Below, one piece after another: positions 26,615 to 34,714 of a stretch of 43,485 bases of DNA. Location: assembly GCA_016936575.1 (NCBI GenBank), contig JAFGXQ010000188.1, positions 1-43,485 on the forward strand, written 5' to 3'. The translations under genes were made by a program, and so were the position numbers. Each line of letters starts with the position of its first letter. Within the stretch, counting starts at the first letter, position 1. Source of the DNA: Deltaproteobacteria bacterium. Lineage in GTDB: Bacteria > Myxococcota_A > Polyangia > JAAYKL01. The notes under the pieces are model-generated. The model was not told the origin of the DNA and did no database searches. It worked only from the letters and a program-made list of their open reading frames with translations.

Positions 26615-26971
26615 ATGACGACAACAGAAATAACCGAGCGATTATTTGAATCGATCAATACACGCGAATTGGACGACGTTGCAGCGCTGCTAACGGACGA
26701 CACCGTTTTTTATTTTCCGAAAACCGCTCCTTTAGAAGGAAAAAGGCGGATTATCACTTTTTTCAAAGTGCTTTTTCGGAAATTCCCGTCTCTTTCCTTC
26801 TCTATCGGGCGGGTGATTGCAAATGAATCGATGGCGGCAGTGGAGTGGACCAATCACGGTACCCTCAAAGACAACACCCCATACGCCAATGCCGGCGTCA
26901 CTGTGATTGAGGTCAATGAGGGTGTAATCACTTACATGAGTGATACGTTCAAAGACACCGGTCTCTTCTGA
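26615..26971 (+). CDS. NTF2-like (SnoaL-type) protein
   Basis: A 118-residue protein with the cone-shaped NTF2/SnoaL pattern: an N-terminal helix pair (ITERLFESINTRELDDVAAL), then LTDDTVFYFP, a helix, and a curved sheet ending VIEVNEGVITYMSDTFKDTG. This fold serves as an isomerase, cyclase or binding protein, and the sequence does not show which. The gene starts 18 bases after tatD with AAAGGG upstream, so it is probably the last gene of that operon. Confidence 0.75.
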   Translation: MTTTEITERLFESINTRELDDVAALLTDDTVFYFPKTAPLEGKRRIITFFKVLFRKFPSLSFSIGRVIANESMAAVEWTNHGTLKDNTPYANAGVTVIEVNEGVITYMSDTFKDTGLF

Positions 26972-27021
26972 CAGCGCGACAGCAGTAATCATCTGGTTTC
27001 AGTGTCGGTACCGAAAATCAG

Positions 27022-27720
27022 TCACAGCGTGGCAGACACCTTGGATTGGGATTGAACGGTTGGGAATCCTGCCGCGCGATGGATGTCTGAACCCAGCTCG
27101 TCGACGAATCCCTTTTTGTACAACCAGCGTGCGCAGTTGCCGCGCTGACTGGTTTTGGGAAGTAAAAAGGAAGGATGATTCACTTGGAAAGCAACCCCCA
27201 GCCGCTTTAGCTCCTTAGCGAATTTGTAATCTTTCTGAATAAAATAGTATCGTTCAACATGTGCAAGAAGCGGCGTATAGCCCTGTGTTTGGAGCGCGAA
27301 AATAATATCTTTTAAAAAACGAGGAGGATGTTCCGCAGGGGATTCGAATAACACATAGCGTTTTTCACCGGTACAGAGGATGTCGCCTTTTTCAATGCGA
27401 TCGAGGAATGCGGGTTCCGCATAATATTCAGCCGCTGGAATGAGTTCCAACGGAATTCCACGATCGTTCAGCGTCTTCTGAAATTCGTTTACCCGTGCAA
27501 CAATCTTTTCGGTTGTATTCGGATACAAATCCGAAATAACGTGCGGGGTGCAACAAATTCTGTTGACGCCCAGTTCGAGCAGCAGGGTGGCAATCGCCAA
27601 AGAACCGCGCTCATCTTTGGGACCATCGTCTATATCCGGTAGAATATGGCAGTGAAAGTCGGTACTTCCCAAGTTCGGTGGATTAATAAGACCATCTCTG
27701 CGGATAAACAACGAAAACAT
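27022..27720 (-). CDS. CpsB/CapC-type PHP-domain protein tyrosine phosphatase
   Basis: Metal-dependent phosphatase of the CpsB/YwqE/CapC family, which usually removes phosphate from bacterial tyrosine kinases that drive capsule or exopolysaccharide export. The 232-residue protein has the PHP motifs: DFHCHILPDIDDGPKD (H23, H25), GVNRICCTPHVISDLYPN, PAAEYYAEPAFLDRI, LLAHVERYYF and LGSDIHRAAGFP. The family length of about 250 matches. GGAGA lies six bases before the ATG. The kinase partner is not in the window, but glycan genes lie 3 kb upstream on the same strand. A small inverted repeat separates it from the lipoprotein gene. Confidence 0.88.
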   Translation of the reverse strand: MFSLFIRRDGLINPPNLGSTDFHCHILPDIDDGPKDERGSLAIATLLLELGVNRICCTPHVISDLYPNTTEKIVARVNEFQKTLNDRGIPLELIPAAEYYAEPAFLDRIEKGDILCTGEKRYVLFESPAEHPPRFLKDIIFALQTQGYTPLLAHVERYYFIQKDYKFAKELKRLGVAFQVNHPSFLLPKTSQRGNCARWLYKKGFVDELGSDIHRAAGFPTVQSQSKVSATL

Positions 27721-27734
27721 GAAATTCTCCAGTG

Positions 27735-27752
27735 GCTCACTGTTACGTGAGC
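27735..27752. repeat. Short inverted repeat between lipoprotein and phosphatase genes
   Basis: GCTCAC (27735-27740) and GTGAGC (27747-27752) pair with a 6-base loop in the 41-base gap. No T-run follows on either strand, so it is not a standard terminator. Confidence 0.3.
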
Positions 27753-27761
27753 GTACAATTA

Positions 27762-28265
27762 TTACATCAAGCTAATATCGACGTTATAGACACCTGCGTC
27801 GAAATATTTATTTTCATGCACAGTAATTGTTGCGAAATAATCCTGATTCGGATCCAGCGTCGCACCATTGTATTCATTGTAAAAATTCACGATAAACGAA
27901 TCATTGGCAACGCTATAGGTATACTCACCGGGGGCGGAGGGCGTTCCGGTAACATACGTGCCGGCGGTGACGTCGTACGCAGTCAAAGTCTCGTTGCTGG
28001 TGATTTGAACGGAAATGGTTCCGTCTTGCAGGTATTCGCCGAATGCTTCAACCGCATCATCAGAAGTGTCAATACCACTCACATCGAAACCCATTGAACC
28101 GGTGTTTGTGAGCGTATCAATCGTTACGTCCAGTGATTCATTATCTGCGGATGACGGCAAAATGTCATCCATTGATGCTTTGCTTGAATCGTCATCATCA
28201 CAGGCAAAAACAAATAATGCCAACAGCGCACTGAGGATGATTGTTATCAAAGACTTCGAATTCAT
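27762..28265 (-). CDS. Small lipoprotein of unknown function
   Basis: A 167-residue protein with a strong lipoprotein signal (LSALLALFVFAC, Cys22), followed by four Asp residues. Asp at +2 is an inner-membrane retention signal in enterobacteria; its meaning in this lineage is not established. The mature part looks beta-rich (ITSNETLTAYDVTAGTYVTG, GEYTYSVANDSFIVNFY) and could be an Ig-like fold. I do not recognise a family. AAGGAG upstream supports ATG 28265; the frame is open to 28349, but that would add residues before the signal peptide. A possible -35/-10 pair (TTGAGT at 28344-28349, TATATC at 28320-28325, minus strand) lies upstream. Confidence 0.7.
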   Translation of the reverse strand: MNSKSLITIILSALLALFVFACDDDDSSKASMDDILPSSADNESLDVTIDTLTNTGSMGFDVSGIDTSDDAVEAFGEYLQDGTISVQITSNETLTAYDVTAGTYVTGTPSAPGEYTYSVANDSFIVNFYNEYNGATLDPNQDYFATITVHENKYFDAGVYNVDISLM

Positions 28266-28480
28266 GGTGTTACTCCTTGTTTCTTCTAATGTGTTTATAT
28301 CAGTCTTGAAATAAAGCCCGATATATCGTTTTGTGCCGTTTTTACTCAATGTAAAAAATTATATAAATAACTTCTTCAACTATTTTTGTGTAGCTTTTCT
28401 TAACCCACAACCGGGGGTTGAGCAAGCGAAGATATAAAAAAAAAAGATATAAATGGGATACATTTGTTCGTTAGCAGATG
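28266..28480. other. AT-rich intergenic region
   Basis: A 215-base gap between the small lipoprotein and the end of the GGDEF gene. It holds the lipoprotein ribosome site and possible promoter, a small stem CAACC-GGG-GGTTG (28408-28420), and a run of ten A (T on the minus strand) near 28436-28445 that follows the GGDEF gene and may help end its transcript. No gene seen. Confidence 0.4.
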
Positions 28481-29473
28481 TTAAATGGCTTCGACGCGGT
28501 TTCTTCCGTTGTTTTTTGCGGTGTAGAGCATTGAATCTGCCCTTTCCAGGATAGTTTGCGCAGTGTCATTTTCCTGAACGCATGACACCCCAAGGGAGAT
28601 GGTTACCGACGGGAGGGTTCTGCCGTCCGGCGCAGCCACAACTGTTTTGGATACCGCTTCACGAATTCGGTTCGCCGCGATGACTCCGCCGTTTAAATCG
28701 GTGTCCGGCAACATCACACAGAATTCCTCCCCCCCGTAACGCGCTGCCAGGTCGGTGGGACGAAGTTTGTTCATGATCACTTTGGAAACTGCGATGAGTA
28801 CTGCATCTCCCGCAGCATGACCGAAGTTGTCATTGAATTTTTTGAAGTGATCAACATCCAGCATGACGACGCAAAACGGTTTTTTTGAAAACTGGTGTCG
28901 ATGTGTCATTCGAGGAAGATTTACATCCAGCCATCGGCGATTTCTCAACGCCGTCAGTGCATCGACAGATGCTTCATGTTCAAGCTGCATGCGAAGATTG
29001 ATATTTTCGATGATTTTCGAGTTATTGGCGCGCAGCCTCCCCGCGAGCAACAGCAGCATGTTGGTTGCGAACTCGTGTGATACCTCAACCAGTCGCCAGA
29101 ATGTCGCTTCATCAATGGCAAGCAGGCGCGTTAATTCCGAAGCCCGCACGAATGCGGTGGCCGGGCTGTCATCAATGACCGAGATTTCTCCGACCGTTTG
29201 GCCCGATTCAAGGTGGGCAACCGGTTCTGCATTGGGCTTGTCAAGGTGGACGCTCAACGCTCCCGCCAGCACCAGGTACATCGTCTGGTTGGTTTGCCCC
29301 TTTTCGAGCAGCATCGTACCGGGGGCGAGAATTTGTATCTCGCAATGCTCCAACAGGCCGAAAATCGATTCCAGCGACGTTCTTCGCAAAATGTGAAGTT
29401 TGGAAAGATCCATTTGCGACAGCTCTTCGTAGGTCAGTCGTTCATTTCGCATATCTGTTTCGCTGTAAGCCAT
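28481..29473 (-). CDS. Diguanylate cyclase with N-terminal cyclic-nucleotide-binding-like domain
   Basis: A 330-residue protein. Residues about 30-150 form a cNMP-binding-like beta roll (APGTMLLEKGQ; LESGQTVGEISVIDDSPATA). The Arg that holds the cyclic phosphate in CAP-type domains appears to be replaced around SPATAF, so cAMP or cGMP binding is doubtful. Residues about 165-330 are a GGDEF domain with an intact active site GGEEF (247-251). An inhibitory RxxD site (R238-D241) sits exactly five residues before it. It should make c-di-GMP with product feedback. It lies 26 bases after the HD-GYP gene on the same strand, pairing synthesis with breakdown. There is no membrane segment. Confidence 0.93.
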   Translation of the reverse strand: MAYSETDMRNERLTYEELSQMDLSKLHILRRTSLESIFGLLEHCEIQILAPGTMLLEKGQTNQTMYLVLAGALSVHLDKPNAEPVAHLESGQTVGEISVIDDSPATAFVRASELTRLLAIDEATFWRLVEVSHEFATNMLLLLAGRLRANNSKIIENINLRMQLEHEASVDALTALRNRRWLDVNLPRMTHRHQFSKKPFCVVMLDVDHFKKFNDNFGHAAGDAVLIAVSKVIMNKLRPTDLAARYGGEEFCVMLPDTDLNGGVIAANRIREAVSKTVVAAPDGRTLPSVTISLGVSCVQENDTAQTILERADSMLYTAKNNGRNRVEAI

Positions 29474-29499
29474 GATCTTTTCTGCAATCCTTTTGTCCG

Positions 29500-30600
29500 T
29501 TAGAGTAATCCGGCGGTTGGACTGAATGTCAGTTCTCGCAAATGCAGAAGGTCCGATTCGGGAATGCGATTCCAGGCGTCCACGATGTCTGGATCAAACT
29601 GCCGTCCTTTCATGTCGTTGATTTCTTTGCACGCGATTTCATGAGACAGCGCTTTTCGATACGGGCGGTCGGATGTCATGGCATCGTATGTGTCGATAAT
29701 AGCGAATATGCGTGCGCCGACATAAATATCGGTTTCCTTCAGCCCTCTCGGGTATCCGCCGCCATCCCAGCGTTCATGATGCTGCCATACCAGTTGCTTG
29801 GCATCGAAGAGAAACTCCACATTCTTCAATATCTGATAGCCGTATTCGGCATGTCGCTTCATTTCAACCCATTCCTCTTCGGTCAATTTGCCGGGTTTCA
29901 ATAAAATAGTGTCTGAAACGCCTATTTTTCCCACGTCATGCAGCAGTGAACCGCGCTCTACTTCGAGAATTTGCGTTTCATCCAGATCCATCTCTTCCGC
30001 CAAGCGCCGGGAGAACAACGCGACGCGCCTGGAATGCCAATGGGTCTCGGTGTCTCGCAAGTCGAGGGCATTCACCATTCCAAGCAGCATGCTGGTGGTT
30101 CGCGCCTGAACCTCTTTTTCAAGGCTGATGGTCATAATTCCGAGTTCGGTGCATTTCACGCTGAGCGCGGCGGTGAGCTTTTTATTTTCGAGTGTCATCT
30201 CGTAGTGCTCCAACGCGCGTTGCACGGTTTCAAGCAACGTGTTCTGCTCCCATGGCTTGGGCATGAATCCGAACAATCCGGCCTGATTGATGGCCTTCAC
30301 GGCATCGTTGAAATCGGCCTGTCCGGAGATAAGAATGCGAACCGTGTCCGGGTGGCGGCGCGAAACACTGTGCAGAAACTTGATGCCATCCGCCCCAGGG
30401 AGTTTGAGGTCAGAAATAATCAGCGAAAATTGTTGTTTCTCGATTTCGGCAAGTCCCTGTTCCGCGGAGCCGGCAACGGTGAGCGTTGCGTCAATATGCT
30501 GAAAATCTCGTGAAATAGCTGACAAAACGGTGGGGTCATCATCTATGCAGAGAATGTTGTGTTTTATGTCTGTTTGAGGAATCACACTGTCTATTTTCAT
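29500..30600 (-). CDS. Response regulator with HD-GYP output domain (c-di-GMP phosphodiesterase)
   Basis: A 366-residue protein. Residues about 13-130 are a receiver domain with acidic D20-D22, phospho-acceptor D64 (LIISDLKLPG) and K115 (MPKP). A helical linker leads to an HD-GYP domain with the metal motif HD (H221-D222, LLHDVGKIGVSD), WQHHERWDGGGYP with GYP at 282-284, and ARIFAIIDTYDAMTSDRPYR. HD-GYP proteins hydrolyse c-di-GMP. All key residues are present, so activity is expected and probably depends on phosphorylation. No partner kinase lies next to it. GGAG lies about eight bases before ATG 30600. It is the first gene of the c-di-GMP pair. Confidence 0.93.
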   Translation of the reverse strand: MKIDSVIPQTDIKHNILCIDDDPTVLSAISRDFQHIDATLTVAGSAEQGLAEIEKQQFSLIISDLKLPGADGIKFLHSVSRRHPDTVRILISGQADFNDAVKAINQAGLFGFMPKPWEQNTLLETVQRALEHYEMTLENKKLTAALSVKCTELGIMTISLEKEVQARTTSMLLGMVNALDLRDTETHWHSRRVALFSRRLAEEMDLDETQILEVERGSLLHDVGKIGVSDTILLKPGKLTEEEWVEMKRHAEYGYQILKNVEFLFDAKQLVWQHHERWDGGGYPRGLKETDIYVGARIFAIIDTYDAMTSDRPYRKALSHEIACKEINDMKGRQFDPDIVDAWNRIPESDLLHLRELTFSPTAGLL

Positions 30601-30678
30601 GGAATAGCTCCGTAACCGGTTTTCTGCAGTAACGGACGGTTGTCGGAATAGTTTATAATCGATGGGAAAAATCGCCGA

Positions 30679-31854
30679 TTATTTGCAGGAATTCAGCAAA
30701 TTCAGCGACACATAGGTTCCAAGTATGTGGGATACATACGAGTCCGGGTGGAACAATTTCCGAATTACCTTGCGACTGTTTCGAGCCAACTTGTCCCGAA
30801 GCGCCGGGGAAACAACGAGCTGTTCAATCGCGGACGCCAGTTTTTTCGGCGATGCGGTGTCAACGAGAAGCGCTTCTGACGCAGAGAGGTCAGAGAAGAC
30901 GTTCGGATTGATGATCACCGGGATTTCAGCGGCCAAGGCGTTAATCATTTTTATCGGTACCCCCCCTGCTGCGGCACGGGGCACAATTGCGAAATCCGCC
31001 GAACACATTTGCGACCAGACGGTTTCAAACGAGTTGTGGCGAATGACTTCAATACAACCCGGCGATTTATGAATATGGGGAATCAGCGATGCGGTATCGG
31101 ATGCGGTGATCAGCTGCAGCCGGAATTGTTGCTGTATTGAACCGGGGAGGGCGGCTATAGCGGCGAGCAATGCCTCGACATTCTGATAGTTGTCCAGATT
31201 CCCGGTATATACGGCGGTCACGCGGGAATCGGGCTTAGAACGGTGGTTTCGCGGCGAACAGCGGGGCGGAAGATCGGCGGCCGGAGGATATAGAAGACTG
31301 AAGCGGTCGGGTGCCAAATATTGATGCAATTGTTGAAAGTTGAACTGAGAAATCGCGAATGTGTGATTCGCCAGTCGAGGAAGCCCCCGATCCATGGCTG
31401 TTCCCAGCGCACGCAGCGGCATTTTCAGGAATGAGGGGCCGTAAGTGGGGAGCTCCGGAGCAAAGGTCGCATGTTGGTGGAATACAAGTGGAACGTGGCG
31501 ACTCGGGTCAGCCAACCGGCATGCGATCAATGCTTCATAGTGGTGCGCATGCACAATTTGTGGACGCAATCGATTCAGCAGCCTTCGAACATGAACCGCA
31601 ACGGACATATCAAGCGGTATCTTTTCAATTGCCGGGCCGCTCCGTTCCGACCGAAATGGCGGCATATCGGGTATGCGATGAACGGTGAACGGCAGAATGG
31701 TGGGTTCAGGTGCCTGATGACTGTAACACAGCAAGTGGGTGTTCACATTTTTTTTGGCCAGCAAGATACAGGTTTGTTTTACCAATGTTTGGGTTCCCTG
31801 CGGTGTGGGAAAGGGACCGCAGAAAACATGAAGCACACGTCCCGTAAAATTCAA
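30679..31854 (-). CDS. Glycosyltransferase, GT4-like (GT-B fold)
   Basis: A 391-residue protein. The N-terminal half has the GT4 opening LHVFCGPFPTPQGTQTLVKQ and the IVHAHHYEALIA motif. The C-terminal half has VTAVYTGNLDNYQNVEALLA and the donor-binding stretch SADFAIVPRAAAGGVPIKMI (in place of the usual E-G-x-P-x-x-x-x-E region). The sugar donor and acceptor are unknown. The start codon is TTG at 31854, preceded by GAGG six bases upstream on the minus strand, and it overlaps the stop of the preceding GT2 gene (TTGA, 31851-31854). That overlap supports this start. It is the last gene of a three-gene glycan set. Confidence 0.85.
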   Translation of the reverse strand: MNFTGRVLHVFCGPFPTPQGTQTLVKQTCILLAKKNVNTHLLCYSHQAPEPTILPFTVHRIPDMPPFRSERSGPAIEKIPLDMSVAVHVRRLLNRLRPQIVHAHHYEALIACRLADPSRHVPLVFHQHATFAPELPTYGPSFLKMPLRALGTAMDRGLPRLANHTFAISQFNFQQLHQYLAPDRFSLLYPPAADLPPRCSPRNHRSKPDSRVTAVYTGNLDNYQNVEALLAAIAALPGSIQQQFRLQLITASDTASLIPHIHKSPGCIEVIRHNSFETVWSQMCSADFAIVPRAAAGGVPIKMINALAAEIPVIINPNVFSDLSASEALLVDTASPKKLASAIEQLVVSPALRDKLARNSRKVIRKLFHPDSYVSHILGTYVSLNLLNSCK

Positions 31855-32858
31855 CGGCTGCCTCGATCGCGGTTGAGGAGCCGAAGCGGTTTAGTATCTG
31901 ACATATCTTGATCTTCGGCATCACTTGTTTTGGACGCAATAAAATATCTGGGACGTTTTTTTACTTCCATGTGGATTCGCGCCACATATTCACCCAGCAG
32001 CCCGATAAGCAGAAACTGAATTCCCATTAAAAATGAAATCAGCAGAACCGTTGAGGCATAGCCGGGATTGGGGTGCTCCCAAAAAAAATAATGAATGAGA
32101 ATATTTACACCGAACCCCAACGAGAAAATGGTCATAACGGCGCCGAGATAGGTCGCTAAACGCAGTGGAAATGTGGAAAACGATGTGATACCGCGAATGG
32201 CGAAACTGATCATGCGCCGGAGCGAATACTTGGTTTTCCCTTTTTTGCGAAGCGCGGCCTGGTACGGAATGCGCGCTTGCGAAAAACCAATCCAAGCGGC
32301 GATGCCGCGTAAAAAGAAGTCGGCTTCGGGCATGGAGAGCACCGCGTCAACTACCTTGCGATCAAGCAATCGAAAATCGAGCATACCGGGCTCCATCGGT
32401 ATTCTGGAGAGAAAGCTGAAAATTCGATAGAACTGCTTGGAACTCCAGCGTTTGAAAAATGATTGTTTTGGGTGATCCCGACGAACGCTGTGAACCACCT
32501 GAACGCCTTCCTGCCATAATTGAAGCATTTCGTGAATGTTGTGCGGGGGCTGCTCTAGATCTGCATCAATGGTGATTACCGCTTCTCCCGTAGCGTGTTC
32601 CAGCCCGGCGATCAGTGCTGCCTGCTGTCCGAAATTTTTGGTGAAATGAATGCCGAGTATGCGTGAATCTTTTCGAGCCAGTTCATCGACAACGGTTTTA
32701 GTATTGTCGGTGGAGCCGTCATTCACGATGATCAGTTCCCATCGGCAGTGATCGGCGAGGGAGGAAAACGTGTTTTTCAGTTCGTTGTAAAGCAGCGGAA
32801 TGTTTTCTGCCTCATCGAGCGCCGGCACCACCATTGAAATCAGCGGTGTTTTTTTCAT
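31851..32858 (-). CDS. Polyisoprenyl-phosphate glycosyltransferase (GT2, GtrB/ArnC-like)
   Basis: A 335-residue enzyme of the family that moves a sugar from a nucleotide donor to undecaprenyl or dolichyl phosphate at the membrane. It has the GT-A opening ISMVVPALDEAENIPLLYNE, NDGSTDNT, the metal-binding DAD in ITIDADLEQPP, KNFGQQAALIAGLEHATGE and GMLDFRLLDRKVVDA. Two C-terminal membrane helices follow (TYLGAVMTIFSLGFGVNILI; LISFLMGIQFLLIGLLGEYV), with the typical RPRYFI tail. It abuts the stop of the phosphatase gene (TAAATG) and has GGAGG upstream. Confidence 0.92.
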   Translation of the reverse strand: MKKTPLISMVVPALDEAENIPLLYNELKNTFSSLADHCRWELIIVNDGSTDNTKTVVDELARKDSRILGIHFTKNFGQQAALIAGLEHATGEAVITIDADLEQPPHNIHEMLQLWQEGVQVVHSVRRDHPKQSFFKRWSSKQFYRIFSFLSRIPMEPGMLDFRLLDRKVVDAVLSMPEADFFLRGIAAWIGFSQARIPYQAALRKKGKTKYSLRRMISFAIRGITSFSTFPLRLATYLGAVMTIFSLGFGVNILIHYFFWEHPNPGYASTVLLISFLMGIQFLLIGLLGEYVARIHMEVKKRPRYFIASKTSDAEDQDMSDTKPLRLLNRDRGSR

Positions 32859-34496
32859 TTATTCCTCCAGGTATCCCAGCCGTTTGAGCCGTTGGGCCAC
32901 AATGCGCTGTTCCATCGCAGTATAGGCCCGTTGCCTCGGGCTGGAAACCGATATTTGGGGAACTGTTTTCATGTCATCGCCCTCCGGGGGCCAGATGTCG
33001 AGCAGTTCGTATATCAACGATGCGACTTCGTGCAGATGGAGCGGGTTCGGCACCTTCTGGTAAAACGGCATGTTGCTGATAAATATTCCGTAAGGCGCGT
33101 GCCCCCCCGGCATAGAGGTACCCTTGCGACCGAGCAATTGCGCACGATTCATTTTTTCGAGTGACTGGCCGGGAATTCCTTTCGAATTCTGGCAAATCGG
33201 CATGTACCCTTGAATCGGTGTGAATTGCAGCACAATATCTGGAAATAGGTGGAGCGCGCCTTCGTGCAGCTCTTCACGTCGGTACATGTTCTGGACAACC
33301 GGTGTTCCGTCCGCATGAGTAAATGTTTTTAACGCTGACATGATATCTGAAATTCTGTTTTCCCGGTCGCGAAATCTGACCTGTCCTTTCGGTTCCCGTC
33401 CTGCCTGATTCAACCAGATGGCCGGGGCATAGGGAATCTCCTCCGAAAAAGCAATTGTGCGGTTGAAATCGATACGCCCGAATCGCAATCTGGATTCATA
33501 CCAGGAGGGGAAAATTCCACCAAACGCGCGGAACAGGTTGCGTCGAAAACGGGCGGGAATGAAACGTATCTGGTTTCTCGACATCAACGCAGATAATCTG
33601 CCGGCAGATTTGAATTGGAGCAGACCGTGCCCATGTAAGAAGCGATTCAGATACACGGCAATATCGGCATTTCCCATCACACCGTGATCGGAAACCAGAA
33701 TCATCGGGACATTCCCCGCCCGCTGCTGAATATCGCCGATGGCCGCATCGATGCGTTCGTATACCTCGGCGATTGCAGTTTCCAGTCGTGGGTCCACTGA
33801 ATCAGGTCTGCGGGGCGATTTTTCATCGGCAAAAGCGTGAAAATGGTGCGCAACGGTGTCAGTCTCCCCGAAGTAAAATGCCGCAACGTCCGTCGGTTGG
33901 TGTTCGAGCAGCCAGCACGCCATTTCCGCACGGCGCGAAACACTGTTCAGCAGGGCGGCTTTGGCATTGAGATACCAATTCGGATGATCATTGAATTCAT
34001 TGATGGTGTTGAAACGAAGGTGCTCATCGGGAAATCGGCGTTGCAGCTCGGTATGAAGTGAAGCCGGGTGCACAAAGGATGCGTCGCCCTGATTGGAGAC
34101 CGGTGAATCCCAACCGCTGATATGGAATCCGTTCAGCGGAATCGGCGGGTAGGTGGCTGGAAACCATGCAACACCAACGGTCAGCCCGTTGTCACATATG
34201 TATTCGAAAATGGTGCGAACGTTTCGTCGGAATGCGCCCACGAATTGAATATTGTATCCCTGTTTCACGGTAAAATCGGTAATGCCGTGAATTCCGGGAG
34301 TGCTGCCTGTCATGAAATTGGTCCATGCCGGAAACGTGGTGGGCGGAATAGTGGAACGCAAGGGGCAGAACAACCCGGAATGGATGAGACGCTTAATATT
34401 CGGCAGTCGATTTTGCTTCAGGTATTGTTCAATCAGAATCGGGTCTCCGCCGTCAATTCCGATAATAATCAACCTGGGAGACGAAACTGAACTCAT
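32859..34496 (-). CDS. Alkaline-phosphatase-fold phosphodiesterase/pyrophosphatase
   Basis: A 545-residue protein of the type I phosphodiesterase/nucleotide pyrophosphatase group. Near the N-terminus LIIIGIDGGDP gives the first metal Asp, and STIPPTTFPAWTNFMTGSTP holds the Thr nucleophile region followed by GIHGITDF. Further on come the metal motifs YFGETDTVAHHFHA and MILVSDHGVMGN, and near the end MPGGHAPYGIFI. There is no signal peptide, so it is presumably cytoplasmic. Such enzymes act on nucleotide or glycan-linked phosphates; the substrate is unknown. It leads a three-gene unit with GT2 and GT4. I chose ATG 34496; a TTG at 34514 would add six residues. Confidence 0.82.
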   Translation of the reverse strand: MSSVSSPRLIIIGIDGGDPILIEQYLKQNRLPNIKRLIHSGLFCPLRSTIPPTTFPAWTNFMTGSTPGIHGITDFTVKQGYNIQFVGAFRRNVRTIFEYICDNGLTVGVAWFPATYPPIPLNGFHISGWDSPVSNQGDASFVHPASLHTELQRRFPDEHLRFNTINEFNDHPNWYLNAKAALLNSVSRRAEMACWLLEHQPTDVAAFYFGETDTVAHHFHAFADEKSPRRPDSVDPRLETAIAEVYERIDAAIGDIQQRAGNVPMILVSDHGVMGNADIAVYLNRFLHGHGLLQFKSAGRLSALMSRNQIRFIPARFRRNLFRAFGGIFPSWYESRLRFGRIDFNRTIAFSEEIPYAPAIWLNQAGREPKGQVRFRDRENRISDIMSALKTFTHADGTPVVQNMYRREELHEGALHLFPDIVLQFTPIQGYMPICQNSKGIPGQSLEKMNRAQLLGRKGTSMPGGHAPYGIFISNMPFYQKVPNPLHLHEVASLIYELLDIWPPEGDDMKTVPQISVSSPRQRAYTAMEQRIVAQRLKRLGYLEE

Positions 34497-34714
34497 GCTT
34501 GATGTGTAGAACAATTCTTCCGCCAGGGGAATAGGGTTCTGCGATTTTCAGCGTTTAGAAACAGTAATAAATATGTCAACAAAGTTATCAAAGTGACAAT
34601 TTAATTCGAACCGTATACCTTTTTTCATAATGTGTATCTGTTTTTTTATCTTAATAATATCGATAGTTAATTTAAAGTTCGTTCTGTAGAGGTGGCAATT
34701 TTGTTGGCAATATT
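34497..34714. promoter_or_regulatory. AT-rich divergent intergenic region
   Basis: 218 bases separating the divergent phosphatase unit and the kinase/sigma-54 activator gene. It is much more AT-rich than its surroundings, as expected of a divergent promoter region. I see no convincing -35/-10 pair. TGGCAAT occurs twice just before the activator start (34693-34699 and 34705-34711). Confidence 0.5.

Noticed and set aside
27005..27014. Ten-base palindrome TCGGTACCGA between the convergent NTF2-like and phosphatase genes
   Set aside because: A perfect palindrome without a loop or T-run; too short to claim a terminator or operator.
34691..34710. Possible sigma-54 promoter (TGGCA...TTGGCA) before the activator gene
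   Set aside because: GG and GC are 11 bases apart, not 10, and the element would overlap the start region. It is more likely a chance direct repeat of TGGCAAT.
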